This document shows positions 7,731 to 16,346 of a stretch of DNA of 64,000 nt, piece by piece. Each line of letters begins with the position of its first letter. Within the stretch, counting starts at the first letter, position 1. Under the pieces are notes generated by a model, which ran no database searches, was not told the origin of the DNA, and saw nothing but the letters and a program-made list of their open reading frames with translations. This stretch comes from Streptomyces morookaense. GTDB lineage: Bacteria > Actinomycetota > Actinomycetes > Streptomycetales > Streptomycetaceae. Both the position numbers and the translations under genes were made by a program. The stretch is from positions 1 to 64,000 of the forward strand of contig NZ_JABBXF010000001.1 of assembly GCF_013030945.1 (NCBI RefSeq), in the 5' to 3' direction.

Positions 7731-8675
7731 ATGGGTGCAGGGCACGACCACGGCCACTCGCACGGGGGACCCCCGCCGACGAGCGGCACCGCGGCCGCCG
7801 CCTACAAGGGCCGGCTGCGTATCGCTCTGGGCATCACCCTGACGGTGCTGGTCGCGGAGATCGTCGGCAGCGCGCTGACCGGCTCGCTGGCACTGATCGC
7901 GGACGCGGGCCACATGGCCACGGACGCGGTGGGGGTGAGCATGGCGCTGGTGGCGATCCACTTCGCGAACCGGCCGGCCGGCGGCCGGCGCACCTACGGC
8001 TATGCGCGGGCGGAGATCCTGGCGGCACTGCTGAACTGCCTGCTGCTGCTCGGCGTCGGCGGGTTCATCCTCTTCGAGGCCGTGCAGCGGCTGGTGGAGC
8101 CCACCGAGGTGCCGGGCGGGACGACCGTGCTCTTCGGCCTGGTGGGCGTCGTCGCCAACCTCGTCTCGCTGGCGCTGCTGATGCGCGGCCAGAAGGAGAG
8201 CCTCAATGTGCGCGGGGCGTTCCTGGAGGTCCTCTCGGACGCCCTCGGTTCGCTGGCCGTGGTGATCTCGGCGCTGGTCATCATGGCCACCGGCTGGAAG
8301 CAGGCGGACCCGGTCGCCTCGCTGCTGATCGGCCTGATGATCGTGCCGCGCACGGTGAAGCTGCTGCGGGAGGCGCTGGACGTGCTCCTGGAGGCCGCGC
8401 CGAAGAACGTCGACATGGGCGAGGTACGGGCGCACATCATGGCCCTGCCGGGCGTGGAGGACCTGCACGACCTGCATGTGTGGACGATCACCTCGGGCAT
8501 GCCGGTGCTCTCCGCGCACGTGGTCGTGGACCCGCAGGCGCTGGACTCGGCCGGGCACGAGAAGATGCTGCACGACCTGCAGGGCTGCCTGGGCGAGCAC
8601 TTCGACGTCGAGCACTGCACCTTCCAGCTGGAGCCCAGCGGGCACGCGGAGCACGAGGCGAGGCTGTGCCACTAG
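7731..8675 (+). CDS. Cation diffusion facilitator (Zn2+/Co2+ efflux, CzcD-like)
   Basis: A 314-residue CDF protein. The His-rich N-terminus GHDHGHSHG, six membrane segments, LIADAGHMATDAVG (metal-site His/Asp of TM2) and VLSDALGSLAVVIS (TM5 site) are all visible, followed by a cytoplasmic C-terminal domain with HDLHVWTITSG, typical of the CDF dimerisation domain. It exports divalent metal, most likely zinc, in exchange for protons. The gene stands alone between galE and idi. A dispersed repeat half-element follows its stop. No convincing Zur box was seen. Confidence 0.92.
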   Translation: MGAGHDHGHSHGGPPPTSGTAAAAYKGRLRIALGITLTVLVAEIVGSALTGSLALIADAGHMATDAVGVSMALVAIHFANRPAGGRRTYGYARAEILAALLNCLLLLGVGGFILFEAVQRLVEPTEVPGGTTVLFGLVGVVANLVSLALLMRGQKESLNVRGAFLEVLSDALGSLAVVISALVIMATGWKQADPVASLLIGLMIVPRTVKLLREALDVLLEAAPKNVDMGEVRAHIMALPGVEDLHDLHVWTITSGMPVLSAHVVVDPQALDSAGHEKMLHDLQGCLGEHFDVEHCTFQLEPSGHAEHEARLCH

Positions 8676-8698
8676 GCTCCGCCGGAAGTGCGGTACTT

Positions 8699-8781
8699 CG
8701 GCTGCGGGCCGTCGGTGGTTGCTCGCGCAGTTCCTCCCCCAGCTACCGCTGGGGGTACCCCCAGCGCCCCTGACGGGGCGC
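8699..8781. repeat. Dispersed palindromic repeat, half-element, variant B
   Basis: Contains the shared core GCGCAGTTCC, the nested C/G hairpin block CCCCAGCTACCGCTGGGGG, and the terminal GCGCCCCTGACGGGGCGC hairpin. It lies between the CDF exporter and idi. It is one of at least ten related half-elements in the window. Confidence 0.9.
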
Positions 8782-8839
8782 ACCGGGCGCCGTTTCTGAG
8801 GCAGACTCCAGGGACGAGACCGAGAACGAGGGAATGGTC

Positions 8840-9412
8840 ATGCCGATGACGTCAGACGACAGCACCGCCGAACCGATCATGCTGGAGCTCGTCGACGAGA
8901 GCGGCAGGACGATCGGCACCGCCGAGAAGCTCTCCGCCCATGTCGCACCCGGCAGGCTGCACCGCGCCTTCTCGGTCTTCCTCTTCGACGACAGCGGCCG
9001 GCTGCTGCTGCAGCGCCGGGCGCTGGGCAAGTACCACTCCCCCGGCGTCTGGTCGAACACCTGCTGCGGGCACCCGTACCCGGCGGAGCCGCCGTTCGTC
9101 GCGGCGGCCCGGCGCACGGCGGAGGAGCTGGGCGTCGCGCCCGCGCTGCTGCGCGAGGCGGGAACGGTCCGCTACAACCACCCCGACCCGGCCTCGGGCC
9201 TGGTCGAGCAGGAGTACAACCACCTCTTCGCCGGGATCGTGCGGGACACCCCGCGCCCGGACCCGGCGGAGATCGGGGAGACGGCGTTCGTGACGCCCGC
9301 CGAGCTCGACGCGCTGCGGGAGAAGGCCGAGTTCTCCGCGTGGTTCATGACGGTGCTGGACGCCGCCCGGCCGGTGGTCCGGGAGCTCACCGGCCCCGCT
9401 GCGGGCTGGTGA
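8840..9412 (+). CDS. idi: Isopentenyl-diphosphate delta-isomerase, type I
   Basis: A 190-residue Nudix-fold isomerase converting IPP to DMAPP for isoprenoid synthesis in the cytoplasm. The block GRLHRAFSVFLFDDSGRLLL is followed by HSPGVWSNTCCGHP with the active-site Cys, and the Nudix region RRTAEELG and EQEYNHLF carry the metal ligands. Length fits family norms. The ATG at 8840 has GAGGGA six bases upstream; ATG 8834 is too close to that site and ATG 8846 is another option. It converges on the ATPase gene 9387-9884 with a 26-nt overlap. Confidence 0.93.
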   Translation: MPMTSDDSTAEPIMLELVDESGRTIGTAEKLSAHVAPGRLHRAFSVFLFDDSGRLLLQRRALGKYHSPGVWSNTCCGHPYPAEPPFVAAARRTAEELGVAPALLREAGTVRYNHPDPASGLVEQEYNHLFAGIVRDTPRPDPAEIGETAFVTPAELDALREKAEFSAWFMTVLDAARPVVRELTGPAAGW

Positions 9413-9884
9413 GCGGCAGGGCGGCCCAGACCACCTTGCCGCCCCCGGCAGTGTGCTCCACGTCGTGGCAGCCGCCGGCCTCCTCGACGACGGCCTGCAC
9501 GAGCAGCAGGCCGCGGCCGCCGGTGCACTCGTCGCCGACCTCCATCGGCCGGGGCCGGTACGGGTGGCTGTCCTCGACGGCCACCCGTACCCAGGCCGGG
9601 CCGATGGAGACCTCGACGCCCACCTCCGGCGAGAGCAGGGCCGCGTGCTGGACGGCGTTGGTGACCAGCTCGGAGACGATCAGCAGCAGGCCGTGCAGCA
9701 GGTCCGGGCGGATCGGCACGCCCTGACGGGCGATCAGGTCGCGGACGGCGTGCCGGGCGCCCGGGACGGAGCAGTCGAGCGACGGGACGGTCAGCCGCCA
9801 GCTGCCCTCGTAGCCGCCCGGTCTGCGGGGCGGGGGCGCCACCGCCCGGCTGGGCCCCTTGGGGGCACTCCCGAGGATCTCCAT
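9387..9884 (-). CDS. Anti-sigma-type histidine-kinase-like ATPase (RsbW/SpoIIAB-like)
   Basis: A protein of about 165 residues with a single GHKL ATPase domain. The N-box is LLLIVSELVTNAVQHA, the G1-like region VRVAVEDSHP, and the G2 lid GGRGLLLVQAVVE. Streptomyces encode many such short regulators, which phosphorylate or sequester anti-sigma antagonists; the partner is not adjacent here. The ATG at 9884 is chosen; a GTG at 9920 would add 12 residues. A GAGGGG lies 12 bases upstream of 9884. It overlaps the end of idi convergently. The exact regulatory target is unknown. Confidence 0.8.
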   Translation of the reverse strand: MEILGSAPKGPSRAVAPPPRRPGGYEGSWRLTVPSLDCSVPGARHAVRDLIARQGVPIRPDLLHGLLLIVSELVTNAVQHAALLSPEVGVEVSIGPAWVRVAVEDSHPYRPRPMEVGDECTGGRGLLLVQAVVEEAGGCHDVEHTAGGGKVVWAALPLTSPQRGR

Positions 9885-10013
9885 GTCCGATACCAACCCC
9901 TCGCCGTGGCTCGACCGCACACGTCGAGTGTTGGGAGTTCAACCGTCCGTACCGGCCCCCTGAACGGAAGTCGGCACGTATCGACGGGATTTGACCGGGT
10001 GCGTATGCCGCGG

Positions 10014-10598
10014 TCACTCACGCGACCGTTCCTGGTTGTCAAGTTCACTATTCACAGAGCGCACGGCCCGCCTGCCGCCGACGCCGAGGGCGATCAGCCC
10101 GAGCCCGTCGAAGAGCAGGGCCAGCGAGATGAACGTACCGATCACATAGAGGCTGCTGTGCGGCCAGTCGGCCAGCACCAGGATGCCCAGCAGGAGATCG
10201 AAGGCGCCCTGCAGCAGCGTCCAGGCCATTTGCGGGCCGCGCACCACCAGGCTGCCCACCAGGCGGAACACACCGCCGGTGAGGAACAGCAGCGCCGCGA
10301 ACATCGTCAGTGCCGCGGCCGCGTTCACGGGCATCTTGATGACCACGACACCGGCCGCGATGTTCAGCGCGGCCACCACCACGCCCAGCCAGAAGTAGTT
10401 GCTCGCCCGCGACTGGACGGCGTGCAGCAGGCCCACGACGCCGCCGATCAGCAGCAGCCAGCCGAAGAGCAGCATCGTGGTGAGGGTCGCGAAGGCGGCG
10501 TAGGCGAGGCCCACCACCCCCGCGAGCACCAGGATCCCGCCGAGCAGGGCCAGCACCCCGAAACCGCGGCTCAGCCGCCTCGATCGTGCCTTGGGCAT
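10014..10598 (-). CDS. HdeD-family membrane protein
   Basis: A 194-residue protein made almost entirely of six hydrophobic segments arranged as repeated pairs (LLGGILVLAGVVGLAYAAF, LLFGWLLLIGGVVGLL and similar), the layout of HdeD/DUF308 proteins. E. coli HdeD is linked to acid resistance; in Streptomyces the function is not established. The start at ATG 10598 has GAGGAG six bases upstream and removes an unlikely basic N-terminal extension. It diverges from the enoyl-CoA hydratase gene with 67 nt between them. Confidence 0.8.
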   Translation of the reverse strand: MPKARSRRLSRGFGVLALLGGILVLAGVVGLAYAAFATLTTMLLFGWLLLIGGVVGLLHAVQSRASNYFWLGVVVAALNIAAGVVVIKMPVNAAAALTMFAALLFLTGGVFRLVGSLVVRGPQMAWTLLQGAFDLLLGILVLADWPHSSLYVIGTFISLALLFDGLGLIALGVGGRRAVRSVNSELDNQERSRE

Positions 10599-10665
10599 GA
10601 GCGCCTCCTCACAGCGCCCCCTGATCTTGATCATAGGGGCGCCGGTGCCGGATAGCATCCGGCGC

Positions 10666-11415
10666 ATGGAGCCCGCAGCACTGCACCTGGACGTCACCGG
10701 TGCCACCGCGACCGTCCGCATCGACCACCCGGCCAAGCGGAACGCCATGACCACGGAGATGTGGCAGGCGCTGCCGGACCTGCTGAAGCAGTGCGCCGCC
10801 GATCCGGCCGTGCGCGTGCTCGTCCTGACCGGCGAGGGCGGGACGTTCTGCGCCGGGGCGGACATCTCCACCCTCGCCGCCGACCACGGTGCGGGCCCGC
10901 AGGGCCTGGCGGTGGCGGCCGAGGAGGCACTGGCCGCCTTCCCCAAACCCACGATCGCCGCGGTCCGCGGCCACTGCGTGGGCGGCGGCTGCCAGCTCGC
11001 CGCCGCGTGCGACCTGCGGTTCGCCGCGGAGGGGGCGAAGTTCGGGGTGACCCCGGCCCGGCTGGGGATCGCCTACCCGGCGGTCTCCACCCGGCGGCTG
11101 GCGAGTCTCGTCGGACCGGCTGCGGCCAAGTACCTGCTGTTCTCCGCGGAATTGATCGACACCGAACGGGCGCTGCGGGTGGGCCTGGTGGACGAGGTAT
11201 GGCCGGAGGAGGAGTTGGGGCCCCGGGTGACGGAGTTCGCGGAGGTGCTGGCGGGGCGGTCGTTGCTGACCCAGGTGGCGGCGAAGACGGCCCTGACGAC
11301 GGACGGGGACGGCGCCGAGTGGCCCCTGGAGGCCCGCAGGAGCGGGGAGACGGCGGAGGGGGTGGCGGCGTTTCTGGAACGCCGCACTCCGCAATTCGGC
11401 TGGACGGGCGCCTGA
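10666..11415 (+). CDS. Enoyl-CoA hydratase/isomerase family protein
   Basis: A 249-residue crotonase-fold protein. Markers are the N-terminal VRIDHPAKRNAMTTEM, the oxyanion-hole segment GTFCAGADISTLA, and the catalytic-region PTIAAVRGHCVGGGCQLAAAC, followed by KFGVTPARLGIAYP. Members hydrate or isomerise acyl-CoA substrates; this one stands alone and its substrate cannot be read. The start ATG 10666 was chosen because the conserved fold begins there. Confidence 0.88.
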   Translation: MEPAALHLDVTGATATVRIDHPAKRNAMTTEMWQALPDLLKQCAADPAVRVLVLTGEGGTFCAGADISTLAADHGAGPQGLAVAAEEALAAFPKPTIAAVRGHCVGGGCQLAAACDLRFAAEGAKFGVTPARLGIAYPAVSTRRLASLVGPAAAKYLLFSAELIDTERALRVGLVDEVWPEEELGPRVTEFAEVLAGRSLLTQVAAKTALTTDGDGAEWPLEARRSGETAEGVAAFLERRTPQFGWTGA

Positions 11416-11440
11416 GACAACCACCCGGAACCTTCCCGCT

Positions 11441-11469
11441 GTACCAACCAGTCGGTAACGTACTGGTAC
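11441..11469. promoter_or_regulatory. Operator-like palindrome directly upstream of the SCO6745-type gene
   Basis: TACCAACCAGTCGGTA (11442-11457) is an imperfect palindrome resembling TetR-family operators. The flanking GTACCA (11441-11446) and TGGTAC (11464-11469) form a second inverted pair ending at the ATG. The arrangement suggests a repressor site overlapping the promoter or start of the following gene. Confidence 0.45.
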
Positions 11470-12348
11470 ATGACCATTACATCGGGATCGGATGTGCCCG
11501 CGGACGCCCCGAGGCGCTGCAACACCGTCGTCAACCCCTTCCATGCCGCCCACTACTTCGCCCCGGAGATCACCCGGGAACTGACGGCGCTCGGCATCGA
11601 GAAGGGCCGTGCCGTCTACTTCGCCGGGCGCAGCGCAGCGTTCGGCCGTGTCGGCGCGGGGGTCGTCACGGCCACGTTCCACAGCTTCAAGCACGACGTG
11701 ATCGCGCAGCACGTGCCGCACGTCTGGGACATCGCCTCGCCCGAGCAGGTGCTGGACGCCCGGCTGCGGGCCGTCGACGGCCACCTGCGGCGGCTGCTCG
11801 GCGAAGAGGCCGTCTCCTCCGCCGGGATGACCGAGGCGGCCGGGCTCGCGCTGCGGGCCGCGGAGGCGTGCGAGCGAGCGGTCCGCCCGCTGTACGCGGC
11901 CCACGCCGACCTGCCCGTGCCCGACGCGCCGCACCTCGCCCTGTGGCATGCCGCCACCCTGCTGCGCGAACACCGCGGCGACGGCCACCTGATCGCCCTC
12001 GGCCACTCCGGGCTCGACCCCGTCGAGGCGCTCGTCACCCACAGCGCCACCGGCAAGGGGATGGCGCGCAACTGGCTGGTCACCATGCGCGGCTGGACCG
12101 AGGACGAGCTGGACGCGGCCAAGGACCGGCTGCACGGGCGCGGACTGCTGGACGCCGAGGGCGGGTTGACGGCGGAGGGCGACGCGCTGCGCGAGGACAT
12201 CGAACGCGAGACGGACCGCCTGGACCGTGCCCCGTACGTGCACTTGGGCGCCGACGGCATCGAGCGCCTGATCGAGCTGATGACGGGCTTCACCACCGCC
12301 CTGGTCAAGGGGGGTGCCTTTCCGGCGGATCTGAGGGGCAGGGCCTGA
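11470..12348 (+). CDS. SCO6745-type conserved protein
   Basis: A 292-residue protein matching the actinobacterial SCO6745-type family: N-terminal RRCNTVVNPFHAAHYFAPE, YFAGRSAAFGRVGAGVVTATF and the central DAPHLALWHAATLLREHRGD are characteristic. The C-terminal half (NWLVTMRGWTEDELDAAKDR, then GLTAEGDALREDIE) looks like a winged helix-turn-helix domain. No enzymatic motif was recognised. An operator-like palindrome abuts the start codon, so it is probably controlled by a TetR-like repressor encoded elsewhere. Function is unknown. Confidence 0.8.
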   Translation: MTITSGSDVPADAPRRCNTVVNPFHAAHYFAPEITRELTALGIEKGRAVYFAGRSAAFGRVGAGVVTATFHSFKHDVIAQHVPHVWDIASPEQVLDARLRAVDGHLRRLLGEEAVSSAGMTEAAGLALRAAEACERAVRPLYAAHADLPVPDAPHLALWHAATLLREHRGDGHLIALGHSGLDPVEALVTHSATGKGMARNWLVTMRGWTEDELDAAKDRLHGRGLLDAEGGLTAEGDALREDIERETDRLDRAPYVHLGADGIERLIELMTGFTTALVKGGAFPADLRGRA

Positions 12349-12408
12349 GGTTCCTCATCGCGGATCCTGCCACAATGACAGGTCACGGCTCCCGGGAGAA
12401 AGCAGAGC

Positions 12409-14733
12409 GTGATCGTGATCGAAGGCAGGATCGCCGAGGAACTCGGCGTGCGGGAAGGGCAGGTCAAGGCCGCCGTCGAACTGCTCGACGGCGGCGCGAC
12501 CGTGCCCTTCGTGGCCCGTTACCGCAAGGAGGCGACCGGGGCGCTGGACGATGCACAGCTGCGCACCCTCGAGGAGCGGCTGCGCTACCTGCGGGAGCTG
12601 GAGGACCGGCGGGCCGCGATCCTGGAGTCCGTGCGGTCCCAGGGCAAGCTGGACGCGGAGCTGGAGGCGCGGATCCGCGAGGCCGACTCCAAGGCCCGGC
12701 TGGAGGACATCTACCTGCCCTTCAAGCCCAAGCGGCGCACCAAGGCGCAGATCGCGCGCGAGGCCGGGCTGGAGCCGCTCGCCGACGGGCTGCTGGGCGA
12801 CCCCGGCACCGAGCCGGCGGCCGCCGCGGCGGCCTTCGTCGACCCGGACAAGGGAGTTGCGGACGCGGCCGCCGCGCTGGAGGGCGCGCGGGCCATCCTG
12901 ACCGAGCGGTTCGGCGAGGACGCGGACCTCATCGGCGAGCTGCGCGAGCGCATGTGGACGCGGGGCCGCCTGGCGGCGAAGGTGCGTGACGGCAAGGAGG
13001 AGGCGGGCGCCAAGTTCGCCGACTACTTCTCCTTCGCCGAGCCCTTCACCGCCCTGCCCTCGCACCGGGTGCTGGCCATGCTGCGCGGCGAGAAGGAGGA
13101 GGTCCTCGACCTCACGCTGGAGCCGGAGGAGCCGTCCGCCGCGGCGGGACCGACGGCGTACGAGCAGGCGATCGCGCGGCGCTTCGGCATCGCCGACCGC
13201 GGCCGCCCCGCCGACAAGTGGCTCGGCGACACCGTGCGCTGGGCCTGGCGCACGCGCATCCTCGTCCACCTCGGCATCGACCTGCGGCTGCGGCTGCGCC
13301 AGGCGGCGGAGGACGAGGCGGTGCGCGTCTTCGCCGCCAACCTGCGGGATCTGCTGCTCGCCGCCCCCGCCGGCACGCGCGCCACGATGGGCCTCGACCC
13401 CGGTTTCCGCACGGGCGTGAAGGTGGCCGTCGTGGACGCGACGGGCAAGGTGGCCGCCACCGAGACGATCTACCCGCACGTCCCGCAGAACAAGTGGGAC
13501 GCCTCCCTCGCCACCCTGGCCCGGCTCGCCCGCGAGCACGACGTCGAGCTCGTCGCCATCGGCAACGGCACGGCCTCCCGCGAGACGGACCGGCTGGCCG
13601 CCGATCTCCTCGCGCGGCACCCGGAGTTGAAGCTCACGAAGGTGATGGTCTCGGAGGCCGGCGCCTCCGTGTACTCCGCCTCCGCCTTCGCCTCGCAGGA
13701 GCTGCCGGATCTCGACGTGTCGCTGCGCGGCGCCGTCTCGATCGCGCGCCGTCTGCAGGACCCGCTCGCCGAACTCGTCAAGATCGACCCCAAGTCGATC
13801 GGTGTCGGCCAGTACCAGCACGACCTGTCCGAGGTGAAGCTGTCGCGCTCGCTCGACGCGGTCGTCGAGGACTGCGTCAACGGTGTCGGCGTCGACGTCA
13901 ACACCGCGTCCGCGCCGCTGCTTTCACGGGTGTCGGGCATCGGCGCGGGCCTCGCCGAGAACATCGTGGCGCACCGGGACGCGAACGGGCCGTTCCGCAG
14001 CCGCAAGGCGCTGAAGGACGTGGCGCGCCTCGGCCCCAAGGCGTACGAGCAGTGCGCGGGCTTCCTCCGCATCCGCGGCGGCGACGACCCGTTGGACGCG
14101 TCGAGCGTGCACCCCGAGTCGTACCCCGTGGTGCGGGCGATGGTGAAGACGACGGGCGGCGAGGTCGCCTCGCTCATCGGCAACACCGCGGTGCTGCGCT
14201 CGCTGCGGCCGCAGGACTTCGTCAGCGACGCGGTGGGTCTGCCGACGGTCACGGACATCCTGCGCGAACTGGAGAAGCCGGGCCGCGACCCGCGGCCGGC
14301 GTTCAAGACGGCCACGTTCAAGGAGGGCGTCGAGAAGATCGGCGACCTGGAGCCGGGGATGGTGCTGGAGGGCGTCGTCACGAACGTGGCCGCGTTCGGG
14401 GCGTTCGTGGATGTCGGCGTGCACCAGGACGGTCTGGTGCACGTGTCGGCGATGTCGAAGACGTTCGTCAAGGACCCGCGGGACGTGGTGAAGCCGGGGG
14501 ACATCGTGCGGGTGAAGGTGCTGGAGGTGGATGTTCCGCGCAAGCGGATTTCGCTGACGCTCAGGTTGGAGGACTCGGCGGCGCCGGCACCGGCCGGCGG
14601 CGGGGAACGGCGCTCCGCGCCGCGCCAGCGCAAGGGCGGTGCCCCGCGCGGCGGCAAGCCTGCTGCCGCGCCGGCGGACGGCGCGATGGCGGATGCGCTG
14701 CGCCGCGCGGGCTTGCTGGGCCCCAAGGGCTGA
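12409..14733 (+). CDS. tex: Transcription accessory protein Tex (S1 RNA-binding)
   Basis: A 774-residue Tex protein. Domains in order: N-terminal helical region with VPFVARYRKEATGALDD, YqgF/RuvC-like domain (TMGLDPGFRTGVKVAVVD near residue 328), helix-hairpin-helix pair (CVNGVGVDVNTASAPLLSRV and ENIVAHRDANGPFRSRKAL), and an S1 domain from about residue 645 (LEGVVTNVAAFGAFVDVGV). A basic, Ala/Gly-rich tail follows. Tex binds nucleic acid and affects transcription. The GTG at 12409 is used; an in-frame GTG lies two codons later. A paired dispersed repeat begins just after the stop and separates it from the convergent M1 peptidase. Confidence 0.95.
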   Translation: MIVIEGRIAEELGVREGQVKAAVELLDGGATVPFVARYRKEATGALDDAQLRTLEERLRYLRELEDRRAAILESVRSQGKLDAELEARIREADSKARLEDIYLPFKPKRRTKAQIAREAGLEPLADGLLGDPGTEPAAAAAAFVDPDKGVADAAAALEGARAILTERFGEDADLIGELRERMWTRGRLAAKVRDGKEEAGAKFADYFSFAEPFTALPSHRVLAMLRGEKEEVLDLTLEPEEPSAAAGPTAYEQAIARRFGIADRGRPADKWLGDTVRWAWRTRILVHLGIDLRLRLRQAAEDEAVRVFAANLRDLLLAAPAGTRATMGLDPGFRTGVKVAVVDATGKVAATETIYPHVPQNKWDASLATLARLAREHDVELVAIGNGTASRETDRLAADLLARHPELKLTKVMVSEAGASVYSASAFASQELPDLDVSLRGAVSIARRLQDPLAELVKIDPKSIGVGQYQHDLSEVKLSRSLDAVVEDCVNGVGVDVNTASAPLLSRVSGIGAGLAENIVAHRDANGPFRSRKALKDVARLGPKAYEQCAGFLRIRGGDDPLDASSVHPESYPVVRAMVKTTGGEVASLIGNTAVLRSLRPQDFVSDAVGLPTVTDILRELEKPGRDPRPAFKTATFKEGVEKIGDLEPGMVLEGVVTNVAAFGAFVDVGVHQDGLVHVSAMSKTFVKDPRDVVKPGDIVRVKVLEVDVPRKRISLTLRLEDSAAPAPAGGGERRSAPRQRKGGAPRGGKPAAAPADGAMADALRRAGLLGPKG

Positions 14734-14741
14734 CCGCCCCC

Positions 14742-14897
14742 CGCGCCCCGTAAGGGGCGCGGGGAACTGCGCGAGCAACCACGACGCGCCCGCAGTCGAC
14801 AATCCCGGGGCTGCGCCCCGGACCTCCGGGGGCGGTGCGTCGAACTGCGAGCCGGTGGGGGCTTGTCGCGCAGTTCCCCGCGCCCCTGACGGGGCGC
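14742..14897. repeat. Dispersed palindromic repeat, complete inverted pair, variant A
   Basis: The left half GCGCCCCGTAAGGGGCGCGG runs into GGAACTGCGCGAGC; the centre is a hairpin around CGGGGCTGCGCCCCG, and the right half is the inverse, ending GCGCCCCTGACGGGGCGC. It fills the convergent gap between tex and the M1 peptidase, where it could end transcription from both sides. Confidence 0.92.
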
Positions 14898-14902
14898 CCC
14901 CG

Positions 14903-16330
14903 CTACGGGGTCGCCAGCAACGCCGGCAACGCCTTCTCGTACAGCCACGGATGCAGCAGGTCGCCCAACGGGCGACCTGCGACCCGCTCCGCGTGCCGGA
15001 GAAACATCTCCGTGTCGGCGCTGCCGCCCCGGTGCACTTCGTGCCATGACCGCAGCACCGTGAAGAAGCGGTCGTCCCCGACCGCCAGCCGCAGCGCGTG
15101 CAGCGTGCACGCGCCCCGGACGTAGATGCGGTCGTCGAAGAGGTGCCGGTGCCCCGGGTCCGCGATGCGCAGCGTCTGGCGGCGTCCCGCCAGATCGGCC
15201 CAGGCCTCACGCGCGAGCGTGTCCGCGTCGTCCTCGTCGATGTGCTCCGACCACAGCCACTCCGCGTACGTGGCGAAGCCCTCGTTGAGCCAGATGTGCT
15301 GCCAGTCGGACAGGCCGACGCTGTTGCCGAACCACTGGTGGGCGATCTCGTGCGCCACGAGCGTCTCGGAACCGCGTTGCCCGTCCATGTGGTTGCTGCC
15401 GAAGACGGACAGCGTCTGGTTCTCCACCGGCTCGGCCAGCTCCGCGTCGACGACGACGGCGCCGTACGCCTCGAAGGGGTACGGCCCGAACAGCTCGGTG
15501 AACGCCCGCAGCATCTCGGGCTGGCGCGCCAGGTCGTGCCGGGCCTCCTCGGCGAGGTCGGCCGGGTATGCGTTGCGCACCGGGACCGGTGCGTGCCCGT
15601 CGGGGACGGTGGTGTGGAGGAAGCGCCCCGTGTAGACGGCGGCGAGGTAGGGGGCCATGGGCCCGGGATGGTGGTAGGTCCAGCGTGCGGTGCCGTCGTC
15701 CAGTTCCCGGTGGTCCTGCAACGTGCCGTTGGCCAGGACCTGGTGGCCCCGGGGCACGGTCACCGTGAAGGTGTAGGCGGCCTTGTCGTCGGGCCGGTCG
15801 TTGCAGGGGAACCACGACGGCGCGCCGACCGGCTGGGAGGCGACGAGCGTGCCGTCGTGGTCGTCGCCGGTGCGGTCCCAGCCGATGGGGCCGAAGGAGG
15901 TGTGCACGGGGGCGGGCCGCCCGCTGTAGCGCACATCGAGGGCGAACGGCTGGGCGGGCGCCAGTTCCCGCGGCGCGGTGATGAGGATCTTGCCGTCGCG
16001 GCGGTGGAAGGCCACCGCCTCCCCGTCCAGTTCGACGGAGCCGACCTTCAGCTTCGCCAGGTCGAGGGCGATCCGGCCGGTGCGCTCGACGGCGACGGCC
16101 TCGATACGGGCGTGCCCGTCGAGCCAGGCCCGCTCGGGGTCGTAGGCCAGCCGCAGGTCGTAGGCGAGGGTGCGGTGGCCGTCGGAGCCCTGCCGCGGGA
16201 AGTAGCGCTCCGTGCTCGGGAACCGCGCGGGGCCGCCGGTGTCGGCGGCCGCCGCGGCGGTGAGCGGGAGGGCCGCCGCAGCCGTGAGCACGGTGCGGCG
16301 GCTGCACGGGAACCGCTCCCTGAGCGTCAT
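14903..16330 (-). CDS. Secreted M1-family zinc metallopeptidase, candidate poly-lysine-degrading enzyme (Pld-like)
   Basis: A 475-residue gluzincin. The N-terminus has a Tat-type signal (SRRTVLTAAAALPL after a short basic region). The zinc motif HEIAHQWFGNSV lies near residues 327-338, with the downstream LNEGFATYAEWLW providing the third ligand Glu. The beta-sandwich N-domain of M1 enzymes is recognisable, but the protein is much shorter than PepN. It starts 16 nt after the stop of the Pls-type synthetase, so the two are almost certainly cotranscribed. Published epsilon-poly-lysine-degrading enzymes are zinc aminopeptidases of this kind; that this one degrades the polymer is an inference from the pairing. 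ATG 16330 is preferred over an upstream in-frame start. Confidence 0.85.
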   Translation of the reverse strand: MTLRERFPCSRRTVLTAAAALPLTAAAAADTGGPARFPSTERYFPRQGSDGHRTLAYDLRLAYDPERAWLDGHARIEAVAVERTGRIALDLAKLKVGSVELDGEAVAFHRRDGKILITAPRELAPAQPFALDVRYSGRPAPVHTSFGPIGWDRTGDDHDGTLVASQPVGAPSWFPCNDRPDDKAAYTFTVTVPRGHQVLANGTLQDHRELDDGTARWTYHHPGPMAPYLAAVYTGRFLHTTVPDGHAPVPVRNAYPADLAEEARHDLARQPEMLRAFTELFGPYPFEAYGAVVVDAELAEPVENQTLSVFGSNHMDGQRGSETLVAHEIAHQWFGNSVGLSDWQHIWLNEGFATYAEWLWSEHIDEDDADTLAREAWADLAGRRQTLRIADPGHRHLFDDRIYVRGACTLHALRLAVGDDRFFTVLRSWHEVHRGGSADTEMFLRHAERVAGRPLGDLLHPWLYEKALPALLATP

Positions 16331-16346
16331 CGCGGGGTGCCGCCCG

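Noticed and set aside
7731-8675. Zur-box control of the CDF exporter.
   Set aside because: No convincing match to the Streptomyces Zur palindrome in 7572-7730.
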